Shown piece after piece: positions 28,001 to 37,000 of a stretch of DNA of 64,000 bases. Each line of letters begins with the position of its first letter. Within the stretch, counting starts at the first letter, position 1. A program made the position numbers and the translations under genes. The notes beneath the pieces were generated by a model. That model had not been told where the DNA came from. It did no database searches and saw only the letters and a program-made list of their open reading frames with translations. This DNA is from Lamellibrachia satsuma (taxonomy: Eukaryota; Annelida; Polychaeta; Sabellida; Siboglinidae): positions 4,301,501 to 4,365,500 of the forward strand of contig BSQZ01000006.1 in assembly GCA_033239005.1 (NCBI GenBank). Reading direction: 5' to 3'.

Positions 28001-31000
28001 TTTGTCTAAGTAACTGCAATAATCACACACAAAAAACTACAGTAATTATTTATAGAAAGAATGCCATTATCTCTGATTGCTTCGTGTTAACTATGTGTTA
28101 ACTGTTCCTAAAACCACACAAGTTGTTTTTATAGTGTTGTAATCCGCTGTCATTAACCACAAATACTGTAGTTTATCGGGTAAACCGCACAATTGACTAT
28201 AACTCATTCTGATGGATGAATGAACTGGTCAAGCAAGTATGTTTTCTTTTTGAATTTGTTCAGATTGCCAAATATTTGTGGTCATAATATTATACCATTT
28301 AAAGGTAGAAATATTTTTACCATAAAATCATGCTATATAGTATAGTCTTTTCTAACATCTTCACCACAAGTTTTATAATGTATTATAATTTATCAGGGTC
28401 AGGAGTTCATGGGACCAAATGATGGGCATATCATGAACAACAGTAAAATTACATTCCCTCCACATGCAATGTAAAGATGATATTCACCCGAAACATTCAA
28501 ATTAACCTGACAACAGTTTTTTATGTGGTCCATTAAAACACATTAGGGCAGTGAAGATGTTAACTAGAATAATTTATGCTATATACTACGACGTTTTCCA
28601 CCCAGCCACCATGCCGACTTTCTAGTTCTACGTTCCTTAAGTTTGACAAAAATACTTTTATGAATATTTTCCTAATCATTCGATATTAAAAAAACCTCTA
28701 TTTGGCCTCCTGTTAACAGTGGTATTCTCCTCTTTCTAGTGTAGTTTAATCACATTGTTTTTGGTGCAGTTATATATTGACAAAAGATTAGGAAAGTGTC
28801 CCAAATTATCACTCGCCAAGCCACAGAACACGACAGTGACGCTATGTTTGTCTTACTAACTGCCCATCCATCTGGTCAGAGGGCAAGTGCAAACTAACTC
28901 CCTTCAAGCACGTTAATTGAATTGTTTTGGCAGAAATTAGGCTTCTGTGAATAGTTCTACATTGTATATAGTGAAGCAATTACCCAATGATTGGAGGCAT
29001 ATATGTGCCAAAATAATCACGCTTATTGATGTTAGAAGGCAGATAACATTACAACTCATGCCATAGTTGATTACTGTTGGTCAAACTTGATCATTCCACT
29101 TTTCCTGTGTCTTTCAGAAGAGGCACTAAAAACTGCTGGTTCCTTCTGCCTGGTGTCTGTGCCAGAGTAAGTAAAAGATCCCACGCAAGGAAAAGGAAAA
29201 CATCTGTCATTGACTCACTCTCTAGAGATGGGCCCTCTGAAATAAACCAGAGCATTATAATTTTCAAATGTGAAGGAATTGCTCTAATATGAAGAAGAAA
29301 TTAAGTAATATTAGTAAAGGAAGAGTGTGCATTGGATTAAATTTATGGAATATCCTATGTACAGATTGTGACCATTTTAGCAATAAGAATATTTCAAAAA
29401 CAGAACTGACAGATATCTGATAGAGGAGGGTTTTGTATATGTTACAGATGAGGAATTGCTTGATTCTTGATATGCTTCCTTATCCTCTTACCGCCTTAAG
29501 TGTTTGCTTTGGACAGCAATCTTGTTAACTCTTGTATGTGTTCCATCATATCTGACATACACAAAGTTCAGAACACTTCAGTCATTTGACCCAGCCACAA
29601 GAGTTATTCATACTGATATATCATAACGAGCTTCACTATATTACTTACTGCCTGGTCTGAATACAGTGCATCAATTAATTTTTGCCCAGTGACAATGGGC
29701 AGTGTTTGTTTTTAAAACCCTGCCATTTTGTATTCCATGGCTTATGATGCTTAAACTTTATCAGCAAAGATACATGTCTGTGCCAACTCTAAACAAAATA
29801 TTAATACATTTCGCAGGTTAGGTTGAGAAGACAAAAGGATTAACAAATACTGAGATACCTTTGCAAAGCTAACAGACTAAGCCCAAACCCCTACATTATC
29901 ACCCACTCCCATCAGCAGGGCACATTTCTTGTTTGACAGGCCATTAAGACGAGAAACTGCTTCCCAAGTTACTCCTGATGCCAGGCAGCAAGTCTAAGCA
30001 GGAAAATAACCCACAACTTGCATGTTGCTATGGTAACCCAGTCCCAGACGCAGTCATCACTGGCTTTAATCCAGCAACCTATTTATACAAGTTTTTCCTA
30101 GTGCAGTGTATTGATGGAGTATTTAAATAAATGTTTGTTTATAAACTTGACACTTGCCTTGTGCCACAGTGAGATTTCTGATGGCAAATCTGTGTAGATT
30201 AACATTACCTTTTACTGGTTGAATTATGGTAATACACATAAGTTGTATGTACAACAGTGGAATAAAACATTGGAAGCTGTGTGGAATGCTGCACTTAACT
30301 TCAGATTTGCTTCCTTTTTAGTGTGATTGGGTTTGGGGAAAGTTTCCTGGAAAAACTAAAAGGATAAAGAAAAGCAATACACATTTTATGTGTTACCTCA
30401 ATAAAATGATCACTGACCTTCATTGAATTAACATGTGAATGATTTTCTAAGATACATTTTATTTTACAATATAATTACAGCTTATGCACAACATTAAATC
30501 AGTGGTACAATACTGAATACAACTGTACCTGTAATCAAATGTGCACAATCGGTGTTTGGATTGGCACTTTGCTAATACACTGCTGCAGTTTAAAAAAACA
30601 ATTGGACATTGATCGATGGATTTATTCTGACACTAGAACTGTCACAATACATAATAAAACATGCACAGGCCACATGGAGTAAATAACACAAACGTTGCCC
30701 ATAGGAGCTAGAAGTCCCGGGATGGACCAGATGGTGGCAGAAATTGGAACTAGAAGTCCCTGGATGGACCAGATGGTGGCAGAAATTGGAACTAGAAGTC
30801 CCGGGATGGACCAGATGGTGCCAGTAATTGGAAATGCATAAATTGTAAACATTAAAACTAATCACCTTGTGAAGGGCAGCTTTTCCATAGAGGCAATGAG
30901 GCATTGTAATTTTTAATGATCATCTGATGATTAGAATTGCTGGACTGTTTGATCGAGGGCTTTCCATCCCAGAAAATTTAAACATTAATTGAAAGAACGG

Positions 31001-34000
31001 ATTCAGATACCTGGTCCTTTACAGTTGTCCTCACAAGAACCTTTTCATCACTCAGACATGTTTCTTCTGGTACAAATTGTCAAATGCTTTGTGTTATGCT
31101 TCGCAAACATGACCATGATAACCTATTGCATGTCTCTCAATGCCAGTAATGATATAGCTATCAAAACTGTAATCTTTACACGGTTCATCTATACACACAT
31201 CTACACCTATATTAGGGACCCTGTAATTACAGCTCCTCAAATATCTTATCCTCCATTGACTGAGTGAGAATCATGTGGAACCACACTCTACGGGGGACTG
31301 TTCATTATTTTGACAAGCTAGTTCACCGTGTCACCCTAGTATGTATCTGACACTAGTTCACTGTGTCACCCTAGTATGTACCTGACACTAGTTCCTTCTA
31401 AGACACCAATCTCATTGATTATATGTCTAAAATGAAGGATCAAATGTCTGACTCAAATCATCACAGACAGTCTTGATTACACCTTAGCGTTGGGGGATAG
31501 GAAACCTTGTCGAGTCGTGACAGTAGATCAATTACTCAGGACAAGATGTGACTTACAATTATCCAGCTGATCCAATAAGTCCATCAATTTATCATAGTGT
31601 TAGTCTACATTAAAGACCATTGTGTATTGGCTGAGTTTAGGCAGATACAACAATTTTTGGTGGATGGAACGCCATTTCGATTGAAACATAATTATTTTGC
31701 TACTGATCTCTGCTTCAACTGCTCTTATTAGCTGCTATTGTAACAGCTTACAAATGAAATCTGAATGGATGCTTCCTAAATGAATGAATGAACGAATGGA
31801 TTTATTCAACAAAACACATTTGCATAATTCATACAGTACATAACTCTAATTGAATTTGTCGAAAAAGGGTAAAGAGAAGTGTAATTCTTATAATGTTTAC
31901 CCTTTTAGTAATTTAACATATCTAGAATAAAATACTTGATTGAACGTATAACTACTGTATTCATTAAAGTGTCATTATTGTCAAGATTCAAAGTGCAACA
32001 ACATAATTTACATTCATAGCAGGACAAAAGAAAATATAGGAACATGAATTGAAAACCTTAATAACAAACTAAAATAACAATCTACAATACTAACATTTTT
32101 ACATTCTACTAATCATTAATTTAGTTTACACTAAGATGATAAACACAATAACTGAAGTTACTAATTTTCTACAAGAAGAACTTAGAACTTAGTTTAAGAA
32201 CTTAGCACATAACTATTCAATACTTTGTCTGTATAATACTTCTTGAACTGATGAATGCTTCTACAACTAATCAATGAACTATCGATGGCATTCCACAGTT
32301 TTACTCCTTTAACAATATACACATGCTTTTCAAACTGGTACGTGCATATTTTTGTATAAAATTACATTCCTGTTGGGTTGAATAAACTGATTCATATATG
32401 CTGAAAAACTGCTGTACATTCAGTGGTAATAAGTTGTGAAATGCTTTAAACATAATAACTGCAGTTTTTAGTTCCACTATATCTGGCACTTTAAGAATGT
32501 GCAGATTATAAAATAGCATAGTTGTATGGTCCAGTCTCTTGGCACCACAAAGTAACCTTATAACCCTTTTCTGTAATATAACTAAACATTGAACATTTGT
32601 TGCACATGTGTTGCCCCATACTTCAGCACAATACATAATGTACGGCAAGAAAAGAGAGCACTACAAAATATGCATACCACGTCTGTCAATCAGGAAGCTG
32701 GCTCTGTGCATAACAGTACAGCTCTTTGAAAGTTTTGATTTTACTAAACAAATATGGTTTTTCAGTCATAACAACCCAAAATTTAGTGATCAACAAATAC
32801 TCCAATAGCGTACTTTATTATCTAGTGAACTTGTAATTTCTTCTACTAATTCTAAAAGAGCATGCGTAGTTGACATATTAGATACACCTAAAACCATACT
32901 GACTTGGACTGAGTATATCATACTTTTTCAGGTATTTGTCCATCCTATTATTATATAATTTCTCTATAATTTTCAAGAATTGAGGTAACAATGATAATGG
33001 TCTGTAATTCTTTTCACCGCACTTAAAAAGTGGAACAACTTTGGCAGTTTTGATTTTGCTTGGAAATATACCCATTTGAAAATGATTTCTTATCAGTACA
33101 TTTAATTACATAAATAGCATCCACTCTGAAACTTGTAATATATTTGATTACCTGACAGCCTCTGTGATGTTCTGAAATATTTTGTGTCTAAAATTTTTGC
33201 TGAGTAAACCTGTCATGCCCTTCCTCTTCAAAATGTAACGCTTCCTCATCTCTCGGAAGATGGAGTACACCAATGAGAAATGTGTGGTCAATTCAGTTAA
33301 ATAACAAAACGTCTTGTTCCTTGTGTCAATATGTTGACATCCTTATGTATTGAATAGACAATGGTTTGTGCTGTGGTGGTCAAATCTATGTTGTGCATCA
33401 CCTGAAGTGGCTCAAGAAAAAATGGCATCAAGTGGTTTTGCATTTAGTTGTGAAATAAGAATGTTTCCTGAAAGTTTCAGAGATTATACCAAACTATGCA
33501 TAAGAGCCTAATTTTTTTACATAAGCTGACAGACTAATAGCCCCACTCCGGCATGGCAGTCTGTGAGGCACTCGCTGCAGGAGAAGGTAGTGGGTTGAGA
33601 AGGTTTGTCAACGTAACCTTCCCCTAAACACTGAATGACCACTCCCTTGGGCAGTGTAGTATTGTGCTTGGAATCACTAATCTATAACCATGGACCACAC
33701 AGGGCAAGGGCAGACAAGGTCAGAGGCTGGCCTCAGTAGCCATGTATGTTTACAAATCACATCCCTGTAGCAGACCCAGCCTGCCCTTATTTCCCCCTAG
33801 GAGGCCCCTTCACGGGGAAACTAGAACAAGGGAGCCATTCCACATTCAGTTAGAAGGACTGGAAGAACAACTGGCTATGTTACAAACATCTTGCTTCACA
33901 TAATTTGCACAATACAAGTACCAAAACAAACACAGTTAATTTATTATCTGCACAACTACAGCATCCAATATTATTTTCTTCTCATTTATTTTTTGTAATT

Positions 34001-37000
34001 TTTAACAGCTGTTTTGACAGACTCTGAGCACGCATCACGTTCAGTTGATGACTACACAAAAACAATATTGACTTTAGAATGTTGATAAAGTTTATCAGTT
34101 TATGATTCCTTCATGTCTGTTTTTGATCACCCTATGTTCAAGCACTTTGACATCTAACTGTTGATCATAATGTGGTCTACAAAAACTTACATAAACAATT
34201 TATAGCGGCAGACAGTCAGACACTTATTCTAACGGTTTTTGGTGCCAGTTTGGCAAGCCACACATGCAAATGTCAATTATTCAAGTGCGCAAATCCACAG
34301 GGCCAGATCAACTCCGTATTTACAGTGCATATAGGTTAGCTGTTTACAAACATCATTACAAATTCAACCTGGCCAGTTTTCAGAGCAAATATGTGTCAGA
34401 AAAAAATGTCTTAATTATTAATAAGAGTTTGTTTGTTGTTATCTGTTCCGAGGTACCAATAACTGTTCTCGCATGTCCACTAACAAAGGTGGCATTGTGC
34501 GTTCTCTGGAGGTTTAGTGCCAGTGCACACACATAGTACAGCCTGTCAACGCAGCGATGCATACTACAAAGTGCCCAATCTACCAGTCATCTCAATAGCT
34601 GCCTTTTGAACATTCTCAAACCAAACACACCTACAACACACGATCTAGTATTTAGGTCAGTCTGAAGACACAATAGTAACATTGAATACTGAGTAAACGA
34701 GAATATGTAAATGTCTCTAGAGAGGTTATTAGCATAGTTAGATTAAAGCTGCTTCCTCAAATGGTTCAACCCATTGTGAATCCAGTTCATTTATATCCAG
34801 ATTTGTAGTGTGTGACTAGTTTAAGTAATGTGCAGTCTGTTTAATAAAAAAAACGTCTATTTTAATTAGTATTTTTATCGTTCGTTAGATCTGGTATGGA
34901 TCAAAATAGTGGATATCCAAAATGGCAAACGCTGTGCAGGTCAACGCCAATCATGGCCGTAACTTCAATCCTCTATCCAATCACATGATAAAGTTAAAAA
35001 ATTTCACCAAGGGTGAAAATCGTGATTTTTTAGCATTTTGATGTTAACTTAACTTTATGCTTGAACAAACATTAAGTAATTTAATAGTTTGTCTGATGAT
35101 TTCACAAAAAAACTACATATAAAAGTGGCACAATTGAGCTAGCATGTTGCAGTGGACACTAGGTAGGTTTGGTCTTTCGTCAAAAAATGAATTTGACGGG
35201 ACTAGCAAAAAAATTGAATTGTGGAAGAACCTTTAAGAGAATTGAGGATAACAATTGTTTACCTTTTAAGAGAATTAAGGAGGGACCTTCAAGAGAATTG
35301 AGGAGGAATCATTAAGAATACCATCAAAATATCTGGGACCTTTAAGAGAATTGAGGAGGGACCTTTAAGAGAATTGAGGAGAAATCATTAAGAATACCAT
35401 CAAAATCTATGTGACATTCAGACAACATCTGCAGTCTCAGTGTAACTTATGATTATTGTCAGATTACATTGTAGCAGTTTTATGGTCATTAACTCTTTAA
35501 AGAACCTTTATTACGGTTTACGGGTGTGTGAAATTTGAAAGCAGGACATTACAATCGCAGTGTTCTGTGAGAATGAACACAGGCATATGTTTGTTCAGCC
35601 AGTAAAGTGACAAAATTAACGAGAACTATTGTGACTTTCCATGGTAAGACGATTGCTCAATCACCTACATCCCAAACTAGTAATTGAAAATGTGCAACAA
35701 CTGACGTACAAAGTTACTCGTCCTACATAGGTTTTCAAGAACTAGCAATTCATTGCATTTTGTGCCAGGCACTGGGTGTCTACCAAGTAATGGTGTCATT
35801 GTGTTACAAATAACTAGAAAACTGTAACTAGTTTTGAACACAGAATACGCCTTTTCAAATCATGCACATGATTAAAGACCGCCAAGGTTGCTTCAATCAC
35901 AGCCAAAGTTGCTTCAATAACGGTCAAAGTTACCACGATCACCCAATGTAAATCACCAAAACATCCAAGTGCAGAATACAGTTAAACAGTGCAGTAAAAA
36001 AGCACCTTGCATAAGCAAAGACGATAGTGGTGGACTGTTGTAAGCAGTGGTATGTTGACACTACAGATGTACAGAACCCTGAGTAAAGAATGTATCCCCA
36101 TTTCTGGCTGACAGTTCATGCTGTTATATAATGCTAGCTTAGGTAGGTTCATAGAGATATGGACATTCGTTGAGTAACTGAGTAATGAAACGGTGGCATA
36201 GCATGCCAATTAATTTCATAAAGGCACACAAACTAGCATTATGCAGAATTTATGTAATGTATTAGAGGATAGAAATCATAGCAGATTGAAGAATTGGTTA
36301 TTCATTGTAATTTTGTAAACAATTAAACACATTTATGCCCCAGCTCTATGGGGTTTTAGCCAAGAAAGAAAGAAACAAAACTGGTTTAGAGTGTACGTAA
36401 TTCTTACCATTTACTGTGGAGATTCACCAATGTGAAATCTGCCTACTACAATATTGAGATATGCACATCTAATAGCCAGAATACATATCAATACCAGCCA
36501 TGATACTCTGATTTATATATGATAATAACTCCCTGACTATTCCATCAATTGTCTGGACTCTGATGTAGTTCCATTTTCCCTGCAGATTGTCCAGGGAGGA
36601 TTCATTTAACCCTGTAGTGGCTTGACAGACAATCGATGTAGACTGAGACTCGATCTGATGTATCTTAATTTGATAGCATATTTCCCATTCTTGATGCCAT
36701 CCTAGCTTGAACTACCTGGGTAGATCCACAATTGATCAAAAAATACAAATATGTGTCAGGGATTACCTCAAAACATGGATGAGTGTATTGGAATTTTTAT
36801 GGTGATGATTTTTATGCAATAAAAAGGTACTGCAAGAGATATGGCATGATTTAAGCACTGAACTTGTAAACAAAGTATTTAAAGATTATAGTCAGTACAT
36901 GATAACAATTTGATAAACATACAACAGACCTTGCCCTGCAACCATTTGGACTTGAGACTCCCGTGAAGCAACTTGCTATTAAACCATGGCCTACACCGAG

